In this document: positions 10,055 to 22,234 of the stretch, piece by piece
Position numbering within the stretch: the stretch's first letter is position 1
How the letters are laid out: every line of letters starts with the position of its first letter
Assembly: GCF_020283565.1 (NCBI RefSeq)
Contig: NC_060063.1
Span: 36,418,635 to 36,482,634 of the forward strand
Direction of reading: 5' to 3'
DNA: 64,000 bases
Origin: Trifolium pratense
Taxonomy: Eukaryota > Streptophyta > Magnoliopsida > Fabales > Fabaceae
Translations under genes and position numbers: made by a program
Notes under the pieces: generated by a model
Told to the model about the DNA's origin: nothing
The model's input: only the letters and a program-made list of their open reading frames with translations
Database searches by the model: none

Positions 10055-10663
10055 TTATTTTGAAAGCCTTTTCTTTCTCGCTTGGAATTCATCTTTCTGT
10101 AAGTAGCGGATTATTGGTGACCTCCAATCTTCCTCTTCTATCACCATCATAACCGCTGCTACATCAATGCTAGGGGTTGAAATAGTTTCCTGGATAACAG
10201 TTATGTGGCTTCCTGGTCTCTTCGTGCTTGCCAATTTGGACAACAAATCAGCTCTTGTATTTTGCTCTCGAGGAACATAGACCAACTCAAAAGAATTAAA
10301 ATGTTTGGCTAACCTTTGAACTCCTTCCAAATACTTAATCAATTGTGGTTCTTTGGTTTGAAATTTTCCTGAAACTTGGTTTGTAACTAGCTGGGAATCA
10401 CTCATGGCTCTTAAGTCCTTAACCTCCATTTCTTTTGCCAATTTCATTCCAGCAATTGACGCCTCGTATTCAGCTTGGTTGTTGTTGGCTTTAAAGGCGA
10501 AACGTAACGATTGTTCGATCATTACGCCATCTGGACCCTCTAGTACTACACCAGCCCCACTGCCTCTTATATTTGAGGCTCCGTCCACCGATGAAGTCCA
10601 TGGCGATGTTTTTTCCGTCATTGGTGGAGTGGACATCTCTAAAACAAAATCAGCTAACATTTG
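10055..10663 (-). pseudogene. Gypsy archaeal-type RNase H domain
   Basis: The domain begins after LADFVLEM and carries SVDGASN, NNNQAEYEA, SDSQLV and NTRADLLSKLAS, so the acidic D-E-D-D positions are present. This second RNase H type marks the Tat lineage of Ty3/gypsy. Upstream sequence that should link it to the RT (about 100 codons) is missing at the junction with the CACTA/NLR block near 10663. The frame is open through the domain, but the polyprotein is broken on both sides. Confidence 0.85.
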
Positions 10664-12229
10664 TGATAAATAAAAAACTGTCATGGGTGGGTCTCGAACC
10701 CTTGACCCCTTGGTTGGTTAATCATATAATAAAAAAATATATATATTTGTAAAAAAAAAAGAAAAAATAGAATGTAACAAAAAAAAAAGAGGAACCCACG
10801 ATCCCACAAGGTATTCATTCCCAGCCATCTCCTTTCTTCCTTTCCAAAAAAAAAAAAAAACCAGCAATCTCAAGATGCTTCCTTTCTATCAAATTTACGC
10901 GCTCACGATTTTGTTTTCCCGCACTAATTTCCCACTCTCCCAGCAATCTCAAACCCACGATCTTCAACCTCAAACATTGAAATCAAACCGTAAAAACAAA
11001 ATCAATCTATTTCTGTTTCAGGTGCTCTTTTCTGCAACTTGATCTAAGATGTTGTTTTTGTTCTTTGATTTTGTTTTTCAATTTTCTTTCTTCCCTCATA
11101 ATCTTGTGACCGTGTATTTTTTCAATATTTATAATTATAGTGTTCATATGTATAATTACAGTGCTCTGCAACTTAGTAATTACAATCTTTTAACATATAA
11201 ACAGTCATATATCTGATTGGTTAATATTTTTCTTTTCATACATTATTAAGTTCCTACAGTACTAAAAACTACTGATTGGAAATATACATTATTAGAAATA
11301 TCAGTTTTTGAGCTCTTTGATATAAAGCACCCAATACCCTCTTGTATTTGCACTCCAATTGTAAAGTTCAACATAGAATAATGACCTTCATATTTTTAAT
11401 TTTTAAGCTGGAAAAAGTCGTATTGGTGAGGTTGTTTATCTCTTGAAAGTGAAGTTTTATTAGTGATAATTAAAGTTAAAGAAAATTATATTAAGTAAGG
11501 GAGAATAAATTGCTTACATATACGAGTAGTATTTAGTAAAAAAAAATATACGAGTAGTATTTAGCGAAATTGTTTTGTAACAGAAATTCGATAATGTTTT
11601 ATAGCACTGACCTTTGCTCTCCCCGAATGGTAGATTATTGTGACTTGTGAGAATGTAAATAAAATTGGAAGTAACATGATACTTATAAGATATTGTAACT
11701 AATAAACTCATTTAATATGTAGAATGTAGATATCTTTTTTGCTTCCTTTATGTTGGGCTAACCAATAGAACATAAGCACATGCTCATGATATACAACATG
11801 TTTTTTTAAAGTCCATTGAATTTGTTATTTACTTTTTCTGGGTTAGACAAACATCCTTCACTTGGAAAACCATGAACATGAAGACTAATACTCCATTTAA
11901 TATGAAGCTTAATTTTTTGGTGATATTGAAAAATTATATAAAATGAAATAACGTTTTTATTTATTTGTTTATTTTGGTCAAGTAGTATAGCGGCTAAAAA
12001 TTCCACCTCTCCCTAGTAAGAAATTTGCCCTTAATAAAAATGGGATTTGGATCCTCTCCAATTTTCCCTTATGTTTTATCTACTTTTTCTTAATTCAAAT
12101 GTTGATTTTTTCTTCTTTGTAATTTACTAACACTTGGATTAAGAAAAATTGAGAAAGCATGAGTGAAAAATGGAGAGATCCAAATCGATGAAAATGTAAG
12201 AAAATCTTTGGACTAAGTAATGTAACTTA
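10664..12229. other. Gene-free insert inside the gypsy element
   Basis: 10683-10730 carries, on the minus strand, 'gggttcgagacccacc', a tRNA B-box-like phrase, probably a SINE relic. 10790-11030 is C-rich on the plus strand with 'cccacgatc' repeated, like a transcribed leader. The rest is AT-rich. It ends against the NLR fragment. The left border of the CACTA element should lie somewhere in 10.66-13.1 kb, but no CACTA terminus was found. Confidence 0.4.
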
Positions 12230-12790
12230 CTCATAACTCAATTAAGCCACATTCTGGCTGAGGTACTTGAGTTTGCGTTGAATCCAAAGTTTCTAAGTTC
12301 AGTAGCTTACCAATGGATCTAGGAATAACGATTAACTTTTGTATGACTCAGGTTCAAGTACCTTAAATGGAAAAGGTTCCCCAAATTATTAGGAACAAAA
12401 TTCAACATAGATTTCTCAAAATCAAGTACTTTCAAAAGCTTGAACTTGGCAAATGCTCTGCTAATGCAATGTTCATTTAGTTCTCTGTTGTCAAAAACAA
12501 AAAGAGCGCGCAGTCTTGAGTTATTAGAGCGTTTTTCAACAATCCAATTTCCTAGTTATTCTAACTGTGACCTGTTCGTCATCTTCACGTATTAAATGGA
12601 AAAAGTTTAAATTTTTCATTTTTCTAATGATCACTTCGCGCAATAAATCATGAACTTGACAAGTTTTCACTTTACCATCAAAACCAACTTTGGAAACTTG
12701 AACCAAACTTCTATTTATCAACTGTGTCATCATGTGCTCTTCAGCCACTTCCTTCAACAATCTTTTCTCCTCATTCTTAACAACCTAGCT
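12230..12790 (-). pseudogene. Fragment of a CC-NB-LRR (RPM1-like) disease-resistance gene
   Basis: Minus-strand translation reads AEEHMMTQLINRSLVQVS, CQVHDLLREVIIRKMK and HLIREDDEQ, the winged-helix/MHD end of the NB-ARC domain (MHD-like VHD). After a stop and frame changes, fragments of the first LRRs follow (FAKFKLLKVLDFE, VPNNLGNLF, IPRSIGKLLNLETL-like). The longest open piece is only 74 codons. NLR proteins detect pathogen effectors in the cytoplasm. This piece is non-functional. It lies inside transposon DNA, so it was either captured or is a relic of the pre-insertion locus. Confidence 0.8.
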
Positions 12791-13109
12791 AATAAGTAAT
12801 AACTACTTAAGTATTTACCTATAAAAGCTAGCTTAAGACTTAACTTGCAATATAACTACTTAAGTATCTATTGTGATTTCTCTACTGATATGGAGTTCAA
12901 GTTGTTATTAATCTAAATACATAGTCTTAAATTTCTATGTTGTGTGGTTTTTGTGGTTTATGATTTGTGTGATGTGATTATGATTGAGGACTACTAATTA
13001 GGACTCTACTAAATTTTAAGTTCTAAAAATGGTGGTTCAGCTGGTTTACAAAAATTAAAATTCAGCTGGTTTACCCTAAAAATGGTGGTTCAGCTGGTTT
13101 ACAAAAATT

Positions 13110-14338
13110 AAAATTCCTTGATGATTATACGAAATATGCCTGGAAGTCGGAAACTGTGATGGAAATAAATACGGGCGATGATATATTCTCTGAGGGATTT
13201 TCTGAACATTTGCATTTAGAGCACATAAAAGAGGTTGTTGATCACGACTAGTTAAGTGCCTCTGTTGTCATCGTGTATGCTAGGTACCACTATTATCACC
13301 AATATTCTCTAATTTTGACCTACAAATTAATATTTATGTTATTATGTTTGGGAGGTAATATTATCAATATCTGAAATTGTTCTTTTTCATTTCAAGGTAT
13401 CTCTATGACAAGCTTATTGGTCCTCGTGGATTAACATACAAGATATCATTTTTATCCCCACATGTATCATTTAATGATATTCAAGGAAAAGATATAGCAA
13501 GAGTATTGATGAAAACTAAGGTGTTGAAGGATGAAAAGATAATTCTTTGGGTAAGATTTATATTTAAATTACATTTTTTAAGAGATGTGTGTGAATGCGT
13601 TAAAAGTAAATTATTTATTGCAATATTCAAATTTGGGTGCAGGATTCATTGGGTTTTGTTTGTCATCAATCCCGATGCTGAGGTTATATATTTTTTGGAT
13701 CCGCTCGGTGGCGAACCTTCAGATCATGGAAGTATAAAAACAAAGTTTGAAAAGTGAGTATCATTTCTTTTAATTCAACAGTTATATCAATATGATTATT
13801 ATTTGTAATAATTACTCATTTGAAGTTAATTTAATTTTGTTAGTGAAATTCAAATCTACCGTGCCTGGTGTGAAAATAAAATTTCCAAGTCAAAGAAAGA
13901 TAAAATCAAATAGAATAAAATAAAGGTATTTTCTAATTATTGTTAATTGTAAATAATAGTTATGTAGTGTAAATTAAAATTGATCTTTGCAAATGTGTTT
14001 TTTTTTTCCAGTGTCCTCGTCAAAGAAACACTATTGACTGCGGATATTTTATCATGAGATTTATGAAAGAAGTTATCATGGAATATCCAAATAAGATTCC
14101 TGATAATGTACGTTATTTTAATTATTACTATTTCATATTTTTACATATAGATAGGTATATGAAATGTAGTGTAATTCAATTCTGACTCAATTTTGTGTTA
14201 CTTTTATATTTGAAGTATTTTTCTCGCCATAGACATTCTACATACTCTAAAGAGAAGCTAGATGAGGTGAAGGAGGAGTGGGCTACCCATATGGTTGAAG
14301 ATGTTATCAATGATGCAAAGAGGCTGCAAAAATAATAG
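13110..14338 (+). pseudogene. Ulp1-like cysteine protease gene of a CACTA element, decayed
   Basis: Exons can be followed by GT-AG borders: about 13110-13273, 13397-13551, 13643-13754, 13844-13930, 14012-14107 and 14216-14335. Peptidase C48 motifs are in order: RYLYDKLIGPRG, HWVLFVI (His), YFLDPLGGEPS (Asp), RQRNTIDCGYF (Gln and Cys). Plant CACTA and some Mutator elements carry such deSUMOylase-like genes. Two in-frame TAG codons (13249-13251 and 13911-13913) interrupt it, so it is dead. Just before it, a 52-bp segment containing 'aaaaatggtggttcagctgg' is tandemly duplicated (about 13026-13115). Confidence 0.8.
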
Positions 14339-15089
14339 TTGATCATTAATTGGTAAGTTGTATCCTATAAATATTTAATTATCCAAATATATTCTGATAT
14401 GACTGTTGTGCTTGGTAGAAAATATAGTTGGTATTCTTGAATTTACATATCCATTGTTAAATTTTAGAGTAATGGGGATAATTATAATGTCCCCAAGGTC
14501 ATACTATTTCTCCTCTTAAAAGGATTATTTGTAAATGGGCTATTGAAACTAGGAAGAATTATGAGCATGCCTAAGCGCGTTAGTGACATGACGCGAGATC
14601 CTTAGTTGCAATACTTTAGCAATGTTTTGCTGCTACTTTGAGTTGTATGCTGAATTTGTGTGGTTTCTAAGAGAGAAAGACAATTTGTATGCTGTCAAAT
14701 GATGTATTATCAAGCAAATGCCTAATTTCTTGTACATCTATATATACAGGTAGTTTGAGGGCTTCCTTTTTCGATGAAGTGGGCGGTTCTCATCAAGTGA
14801 CAGGTTGCAGAAGAAAGTAGGGCTAGAGTTTGACTATCTTTTGTAGTGGTCTTTGTGTTTTGTACTAAAATTTGTCATTGATTTTCTCATTAGAAGCTAT
14901 GGCCAAAGTTTGACAATATCTCTTTTGTAGTGGTCTTTGTGTTTGTACTATTCAATTCGGATTTGTCTTGTAGTCGGATTGGTTTTATTTATGAAATGAA
15001 TGTATTACAAGAGTTTTTATTTTATTAGAGCTTGTGTGGTACAACACTATTTTTTTTAAAAATTTGATAATATATGTTTTGAAAGTATG

Positions 15090-15093
<4 letters not shown>

Positions 15094-15148
<55 letters not shown>
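15094..15148. repeat. (TA)n microsatellite
   Basis: An uninterrupted TA run inside the CACTA remnant. Confidence 0.95.
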
Positions 15149-15151
<3 letters not shown>

Positions 15152-15299
15152 TACTATATATTTTAAAAGTTCAAGAGCAAGTTGCCAAACAAAAAAAAAA
15201 TGCAATTTATTGTTTAAAAAAAGGGTCGGGATTAGGTAAAAAAAAAATCAATACAGGACATACAATAGCATTTTTTACACGGGAGCTATTAAAAGTTAG

Positions 15300-15595
15300 T
15301 CCAGACAAGGAATTATAATAGCGTTTTTTAAATGCGGGCGCTATTATAGATTACATATAACATCGCTTTTACAAAAAAGAGCAATCGAAACCCGTGTCAA
15401 AAAGCGTCTTTGGTCCCGTGCAGGCAGATACAACAGCGCTTTTTAGAAAAACCGATATTACAAATACACATTTGATAGCGTTTTCAAACGCTATTATAGG
15501 CACCCAGACCTATAATAGCGGATACAGTGATAGCGTTTTTAAGCGATGTTAAAAGTTAAAAAAAATGCTATTAAACACCTATTTTTGTAGTAGTG
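15300..15595 (+). mobile_element. Right terminus of the CACTA (En/Spm) element
   Basis: The sequence ends 'cacctatttttgtagtagtg' at 15595, the complement of CACTACTACAAAAATAGGTG, a classic CACTA terminus. The preceding 290 bp is packed with subterminal units containing 'atagcgtttttt' or 'aaacgctattat' in both orientations, the transposase-binding arrays of this superfamily. With the Ulp1 pseudogene to its left this defines a CACTA remnant of at least 2.5 kb. Its left end is missing, probably by deletion. 14340-15080 between them is gene-free AT-rich DNA. Confidence 0.85.
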
Positions 15596-15947
15596 ATTGC
15601 TTGGTATTGGGCATGTCAGGATTGGAGGTGACGCCAAAAATTCCTTCAGCTGCTTGAATGCTTCTTCGCATTGAGGAGTCCATGAGAATCTCTCACTTTT
15701 CTTCAAAGATGTGAAGAAGTGAAAAGACTTCTCGCCTGCACACGACAAAAATCTGGATAAAGCTGTTCTTTCCTGTAAATTGTTGAACTTCCTTCACAGA
15801 GGAAGGGCTTCTCATATCAATTATAGCTTGACATTTCTTAAGATTCGCTTCTATCCCTCTGTTGGTAAGCATAAAACCTAAGAACTTTCCTACTTGTACA
15901 CCAAAAGAGCATTTTGCAGGATTCAGCCTCATGTAGTATTTTCTAAC
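15596..15947 (-). pseudogene. Gypsy reverse transcriptase, C-terminal part
   Basis: The minus-strand translation shows RLNPAKCSFGV, GKFLGFMLTNRGIEAN and RSPSSVKEVQQFTG, then after a frameshift FSWTPQCEEAFKQLKEFLASPPIL. These are the palm end, thumb and connection of a Ty3/gypsy RT. The Copia array at 15948 splits the domain. The frame continues into the N-terminal part at 32364 if the array and one copy of its 5-bp target duplication are ignored, so the gypsy element was present first. Confidence 0.88.
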
Positions 15948-17171
15948 TGAAATTCTGGTACACAGTAGACAAGTGTTGTCCACGATGTGCCGACACTTGT
16001 CGCAACACTTGTCTTAGCAGTAAGAACAATAAAACAGAGCATTAAAAACATATACTGAAAAGCATAAACGACACACATAATTGTTAACCCAGTTCAGCCT
16101 AACAGCCTAATCTGGGGGATACCAATCCAGGAGGAAATTCACTATCAGCAGTATTAATTCGGAGCTAAACTCTCCCGTTTACAACTCCTCACTTAATCCC
16201 TACCCAATGCAACTTCTACCTAGGAACTCCTAGATATGAGACCCCGTCTCACTCCCCTCAACCTTACAACCAGTAAGGATTTCAATAACAACATAATGGA
16301 GACACTCTCCTTGACAAAGATGAAGACACACTTCAATAACATCACCACCTAGCCAACGACTAAGTTCACAATTTGGAGTTGCTTAAAAGCTTCCTCCAAT
16401 TACAATACTCAACTCATTACCTATAGGTTTCTGAGTGAGGACATAGTGACCATCTCACAACCCGAGTGGTTCACTTTACACCAACTCTCCTAGAGAGTGG
16501 CTTAAAGACACGAAACCCTTAAAAGACTACATCTTTGATATTCTATTTTAGCTTCAAGTTTCGGTTGATAATAAGGGTTAGCAGCACCCTTTATATAGCA
16601 CAGCCTCGTGGGCTTTTCACAATGCTTCAGCTCCAAGAAATCTTCTAGATGCAAAATATATATTTTTACCAAATCTTTCTTTGCATCAAATATTCCTCCC
16701 ATAAATATATTTGTTGGAAATATATTTTAAAATTAAATCTTCTAATCTTCTTGAAGCACAAAGATTTATTTGAAATAAATCTTTTATATTTTCTGCAGCA
16801 ATCTTCACAAGATATATTTTTGAAAATAATAGTTCTATTTTTGAAACACAAAAATATATTTTCCAAAAATATAATTCCTTTGGAAAATAGAACTAGGGTT
16901 CAGCTGCCTTCTGAAACACATTGATCACGTGCGCCTTGTTGTATAAGAAACCACGAAATAATTCTTCAAACAGATCTTCAAAAGATTGAGTAGAAAATAA
17001 TAACATCTAGCTGGCGCGCGCAGAACAGAGTCAGGTGTTGTTCCAAAGTGTAACAACATTTGTCACAACACTTGGGGTCAGCACATTTGTCTCAACACTT
17101 CAGCACATTTGTCTCAACACTTGGCTAAAATATGTTTTCGCAAAATGTAGCCAATATACAAAAACCCAACA
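15948..17171 (-). repeat. LTR A of the Copia array (3'-most)
   Basis: It starts and ends with TG...CA in minus orientation. The region around 16690-16870 is a lattice of 'aaatatattt' and 'aaagattta' phrases. Near the 5' end of the LTR (plus-strand 17030-17130) 'agcacatttgtctcaacactt' occurs in tandem. It differs from LTRs B and C at about 16168 (CTCTCCC against CTCCCCC). A TATA box is listed separately. Confidence 0.93.
16589..16597 (-). promoter_or_regulatory. TATA box in LTR A
   Basis: Minus-strand TATATAAAG lies in the middle of the LTR, in the position expected for the U3 promoter. Identical copies are at 24185-24193 and 31781-31789. The related plus-strand solo LTR has TATATAAGG at 34744-34752. 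Confidence 0.55.
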
Positions 17172-17185
17172 ATCTCCCCCTTTGG
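17172..17185 (-). other. Polypurine tract, copy 1
   Basis: On the minus strand CCAAAGGGGGAGAT directly precedes the LTR start TGTTGGG, as a Copia polypurine tract should. The identical copy 2 is at 24768-24781. Confidence 0.85.
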
Positions 17186-20100
17186 CAAATTTTGGCTAAA
17201 ACAATATTAGACCAGTATATGGAGAGATACAGTATTATCTTTCCTTCGATTCAACATGATCACACAATTAGGAAAGAAAGTAACACATAGTAAGACTACT
17301 TCCAAGAGAGGTAAGTAGCATCAGAGGCATGCAATAGCAGGAATAAACACATATAGCCTCACAGAGCAGATAAAGAGAAATAAACTCTCATAGTGGATTC
17401 AAAGATAGGAGAAATAAACTCCTATAATCAGAGTACATCCATTCAACAAAAGATCACCAGGGAAAAATAAATTCCCACAGACATAGAACTAGGAAAAATA
17501 AATTCCCAGCCACCAGAGAATAAAGCCAAGATGTCTCAGCATCTGGCATCACACTTGTCACTTATTCATACTACCACTCCCCCTGAATTTTTGCATGATG
17601 GAGCACAAGCATACAATGTAGTCAACCATAGGAACTACAACATCCTTGTAATAGCAGAAGCATTCAATCAGAGTGATTAACACTTAATAGTTGTTGTAGA
17701 CACACATGTGTGCATTCATAAATAAGCATGTACAAGTTACCCATATTTCTATGAATGTAACTAACTAAGTCACCCATATTGCTATGAATGTGACCTAAAT
17801 CACCCATATTTCTATGACTGTGATCCTAAGCATAAAAGTCATCCATATTTCTATGATTATGACTAAGCACGATGAATCATCCATATTTCTATGACTATGA
17901 TTATGATCATGCCCTATGCTACAAATTTAAATGCTTTTTGGAATTCTTGCAACACATCACACAGAGCTGAAGGTAACATTTACTCCACTCAGACATAGGC
18001 CTAGAAGATTAACACATCGCAGAAAGAACCGCAACAACATACACACCAGATGTCAGCACATCTGTCCACACATCACGCAGATAGATCTTACATATCACAG
18101 ACACTACTCCCCCTTTTTAGCCACAAATTCTGACAAATAAAGTCAGTGTGCATTAAACAAAAGAATAGAGGCAAAGAGGTACCATAGCAGTATCAGAAGT
18201 GCAAGTTACATAACAGAGAGAAATAAACTCTCACAAAAGAACCACATAGGGAGAAATAAACTCCCACATACTGAGAAAAATAAATTCTCACATCAGATCA
18301 GGACGTCTAGATATCAGGCATGACATCACACATTAGGAACATAGCACTCCCACAACCATCAAGCACACTATCAGAGCATAAGCTATCAGAACACATTATC
18401 ATGCTAGTCACACACTACTACTCCTCCTGAATAGCATTACCCCCCCTCAACACATGCATATATAGATAACTCACACTCCCCCTCAATACGAGCATAGAAG
18501 CATAAGAACATCAATACGTGCATAGAAACAGTCACCAGATGTGAGAACATCTGTCCACACACTTGTCACACACACACTACTCCCCCTTTTTAGTCATAAT
18601 TTTGACAAACATCATACATATCAGAACATAGAGTAGCAGACAAACGCTTCAGAGTGCACACAATACAGACCATAATGCACACAGAGGTGCTAGAAATCCA
18701 TGGCCTAGCCCACAAAAGATACGGAGAACAAAAGTAGTGGGAAGAGAACATGCGCACTTTCACCCACAATACCATGACCAAACTCCAACAGTATAGCATG
18801 AAGATCATAAGTAACAAGGCATAAACCTATACTATCTTCATCACATCAACCACATAGTGCACAGAGCTACTACAACCAAATATAACACCATGGGATACAT
18901 AGTTCATCAGATATATATCAGAAGTGGAGGAACCATATCATATCCACCACATCAAACTCCATAGTCAACACTCATAAAATAGACATTTTCCCCTTGTTTC
19001 CACAACATGACAAGAGCATGAGAAACCATTGTTCTTGGAAACAACATGTACCAATCGGCAGAGAAAGCAATGTTAGGAACATGTGGTCCGACAAAAGAAA
19101 TCTATAGTCAGAAGTCAAAGACACTCCCTTTTTGGCTTTGGAGTGCTTCTGATCTTTCAATCTCAAAGAGTTGTCTCATAATACTCTTAGAGATTACACC
19201 CATAAAGGTTATTGGTAGCTTCACCATAAACGTTGTAACTTGCTTCATAGTTAAAAATATACTTACCAAAAATCCAGCTTCTCATAGCATTATCTCTTTT
19301 AAAACATAAATTTCTATTTCTAGACATTTTCTTCAAAATGAATGAAACATTCTCTAAGAGGACAGAAAAGATGTCAACTTTCTTCCTGTCAAGTGACATG
19401 ATGCCCAGAACATCATCCTCAATATTTGGCTCATAGTCAACCACATTCTGGCATTTGGGTGACAGATGTTGTACACAATGTTGGAACACTTGAGATAACA
19501 CGATGTTGAGACAGATGTTACAACATCTCGTACCAGAACAGATAAGTTATTCAACACATATGAGTATTATTCAATTTCAATCTCAAGAGACATATACCAA
19601 AAGCATCTTCAACAATAGATATATTGTCATCACATAAGAACATCAAACTAGAGGTTTCAGAAACAGGTCTGAAATAATCACTTACCATAGTAGTAATCAC
19701 CTTTGATCATCACATTATCGCATATGATCATAACACATCTGAACACATATAATACTTCTCAGCAGAATGCACATCCAAACAATCGTACCATGCTAGTTCT
19801 CTTTTTAGTCACACTTTGAGCAACAACTTTGGTCAAGTGGAAGATCATCAAGATCAGTTTCTTCTACCACATTCAAAACATCAATACTCCAAACCACCAT
19901 TAGTTGATCTTCAACCTCATTAGATTGAGGACTCTCAGAACCATATAAGCATCAGTTTGGGGGATTGCAGAACAGGTTTCAACAACACTAACGGGTTGGT
20001 CCAGGATGTTTCAACATCCGATATGACATTAGACTTATGTTAGGTTCCTTTGGGGGACTCAACGACAAATTTAGTGAGGGATGACAAAGTGTCAGAACCA

Positions 20101-20488
20101 ACAACCTTGGAAGATGACATATGCACAATTTCAACAACAATGTCATCAACAACAGCAACATTCATACTAGATCGACAGTTTGAGAGGTACATCTGACAGA
20201 TGTTCCAACACTACCCACAACATTGGAACTGACAGAACCTTTAACATGAGTAATAAAATTTACCCAAGTAAATCTGGAGGAATCATCAACAACTACAAAG
20301 ACATACTTCTTTCGACCAAGGTTGTCAACTTGCATAGGTTCATCAAATCAGCAATCATCTCTTTTCTTGTCATGAAGCCAGAATTTTCTTGCCAGATGTT
20401 GCAACATTATGTGGGACATTTGTCCCTTCAACTAGTCTATAGTGCAATGTGAGAGGAGATTCCCTCTTACAGACAACATTAGAGCTGA

Positions 20489-20782
20489 TCAAAATTCTTG
20501 GATGCTGATCAAGAATAATACTACAAAATACATTGGAAATGTTGTTGGCATCTTCACATCCAAAGGCTTAGCATGCTTAGTAGTTTGAAAAATATAAGAG
20601 TCAAAATCCCATTTGGTCTTGGTACCAACAGTGTAGATAAGGTTACTCAAGCCTATAGCACTGTCAGAAAGCTCTACCTCAGCTTCAGGTTCTTCACTCC
20701 TGCCCAAAAACTTAATAATCACATCAGGTGAAAATTCAACACATCTACCCATGTCAAAAACCTTCATGAATTCTTTGCTCAA
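20489..20782 (-). pseudogene. Second, partial env-like domain, copy 1
   Basis: A 97-codon frame repeats two landmarks of the larger ORF upstream: GRCVEFSPDVIIKFLGRSEE and LSNLIYTVGTKTKWDFDSYIFQTTKHAK. The middle part is missing, so this is a deleted internal duplicate of the env-like domain at 20847-21509. The identical frame in the second array unit is at 28085-28378. Confidence 0.6.
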
Positions 20783-20846
20783 AGGATCATCACAGTCTTC
20801 AGTTTCCTGGCTTCAAGAGCTGTACTAGACTCAATCAAGTCAGTTA

Positions 20847-21509
20847 TCATTTGCTGCCTAGTGAGAGCACCAGCTTTTGCTGGACAGATGTACCAACACC
20901 TGCTGCAACATTTGTCCCTGCAAGCAGCCTTTGCTCAATATTCAGCTTTCCTTTTCTTTTACAATTGACATCAGTGTCCACAAGAATATTTGGATGTTGG
21001 TCAAGAACAATACCACACAGTAAAGTAGGAAATGCTATGGGTAGTTGTAGAGCAAAAGATTTAGCATGTTCTAAAGTGGCATAAAAGACATAAGCACCAT
21101 AATCAAACCTGGCCTTAGTTCCAACAACATAAATGAACCTAGCCAATTCTTTGGCTACATTACTGGAATGAGTGGTAGGAACCCGATTAACAACAACAAT
21201 CTTATTCAGAACTGCATATAAAGGAGATAGTTGAGATGCAGAAAGTTTCATTTGACAAGGCCATTGCTTCAGCCTATTCCCAGTGATTGTTCTACAAATA
21301 TTATCTGTGACTTCCAGCTCAGCTACTTCCTCATTACTTCTTCCCAAAAATTTGTTGATTATAGAGGGTGAGAAGTGAACACACCTTCCTCTCACAAAAA
21401 CCTGCCTATACTCAGGGTTTTTAGGATCATCACAATTGTCACCAACATTCACTACAAATCCCCTTACCAGCTTATCAAAACAGTCACCTAGATCAGACAC
21501 TGTTCTCAT
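20847..21509 (-). CDS. Env-like (plant transposon protein) ORF, copy 1
   Basis: The 220-codon frame from ATG (complement of 21507-21509) is the longest in the element. The coding frame is open somewhat further upstream. Landmarks are MRTVSDLGDCFDKLVRGFVV, VFVRGRCVHFSPSIINKFLG, a Lys/Trp-containing middle, THSSNVAKELARFIYVVGTK, then AYVFYATLEHAKSF and LPIAFPTLLCGIVLDQHPNI. I recognise this as the 'envelope-like' or putative plant transposon protein domain found in legume Sirevirus-type Copia and some gypsy elements, normally placed after pol. No transmembrane helix or cleavage site is obvious, and true fusogenic function is unproven for plant elements. It follows the Thr/Ser-rich frame at 21863-22234, probably one ORF originally. 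Confidence 0.65.
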   Translation of the reverse strand: MRTVSDLGDCFDKLVRGFVVNVGDNCDDPKNPEYRQVFVRGRCVHFSPSIINKFLGRSNEEVAELEVTDNICRTITGNRLKQWPCQMKLSASQLSPLYAVLNKIVVVNRVPTTHSSNVAKELARFIYVVGTKARFDYGAYVFYATLEHAKSFALQLPIAFPTLLCGIVLDQHPNILVDTDVNCKRKGKLNIEQRLLAGTNVAAGVGTSVQQKLVLSLGSK

Positions 21510-21862
21510 CAGACCTTCATTCCTTTCACACTTCTTCTGAATGTGTCACCAAATGTAGCTACACTTGTCTCCCTTTCAAAGTCTGATTTACTATAAGGGG
21601 GTTCTTTCTTTTCAGACTCTTTTTCTTCTCCCAGTAACAGATACATTATTACTCTTTGTCCTTGGTGGACCGTAAAAAGGTTTCTTCCCAACAAATCTTG
21701 TCACCTTTCATGATTTAGATTTCTGGACAAGTGTATTGACAGTTGTCACATTTTTACCAGCCCTACTTCTGATTCTTCCTACAACATTAGCACTAGGTGT
21801 CTTATCTAGTGACTTGTTACCAGCCACTATATCATTCACAATGACAACATCAGGATCATCAC

Positions 21863-22234
21863 TCACACTTTTGTCAACAGAAGGTTTTTTTTTTTATCAG
21901 CAAACAAAGACCTAATACTCTCATCAGATTTATAGTTCACAACACAGTGATCAGCAGAATTATTACCAGTCATAATTACTTTTGTAGTATTCTCTTTCTC
22001 AGTAGTATTCATCTGGTAAGAAATATCTGAAACATTATGATCTATTATAGTTTCAGGTGCTGCAGATGTATCAAAATATGTGGCAGTTGCAGGTGCCACA
22101 AATGTACCTACACTTGGTACAACATTTGTCTCAGGGATAGTTTCCTTGAGAGTTTCACCAACACAATCACTTGTGGCCTTAGTGGAAGCACCAAAGTCAC
22201 AATTAACAACAGCAGGGGGACACAAGAGGATCAA
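21863..22234 (-). CDS. Low-complexity ORF before the env-like domain, copy 1
   Basis: A 123-codon frame rich in Thr, Val, Ala and Asn (VPSVGTFVAPATATYFDTSA) with a basic end. It lies directly upstream of the env-like domain on the same strand, and between them 21509-21694 has another short open piece in a different frame. The arrangement suggests one original ORF split by frameshifts. No family is recognised. Confidence 0.4.
   Translation of the reverse strand: MILLCPPAVVNCDFGASTKATSDCVGETLKETIPETNVVPSVGTFVAPATATYFDTSAAPETIIDHNVSDISYQMNTTEKENTTKVIMTGNNSADHCVVNYKSDESIRSLFADKKKNLLLTKV

Noticed and set aside
10404..10673. 89-codon plus-strand ORF
   Set aside because: Antisense shadow of the gypsy RNase H.
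15034..15318. 94-codon ORF with (IY)n
   Set aside because: Translation of a (TA)n run and CACTA subterminal repeats.
17720..17910. Five regularly spaced 'ccatatttctatga' units resembling a CRISPR array
   Set aside because: Spacing and units are irregular, this is plant nuclear DNA, and it is an internal tandem repeat of the Copia element.
17931..18140. His/Arg-rich 69-codon ORF (and its copy at 25527-25736)
   Set aside because: On the strand opposite to the element, no family, and short. Treated as chance.
20847..21509. True viral envelope protein
   Set aside because: Only similarity to plant 'env-like' transposon domains is recognised. No signal peptide, membrane anchor or cleavage site is evident.
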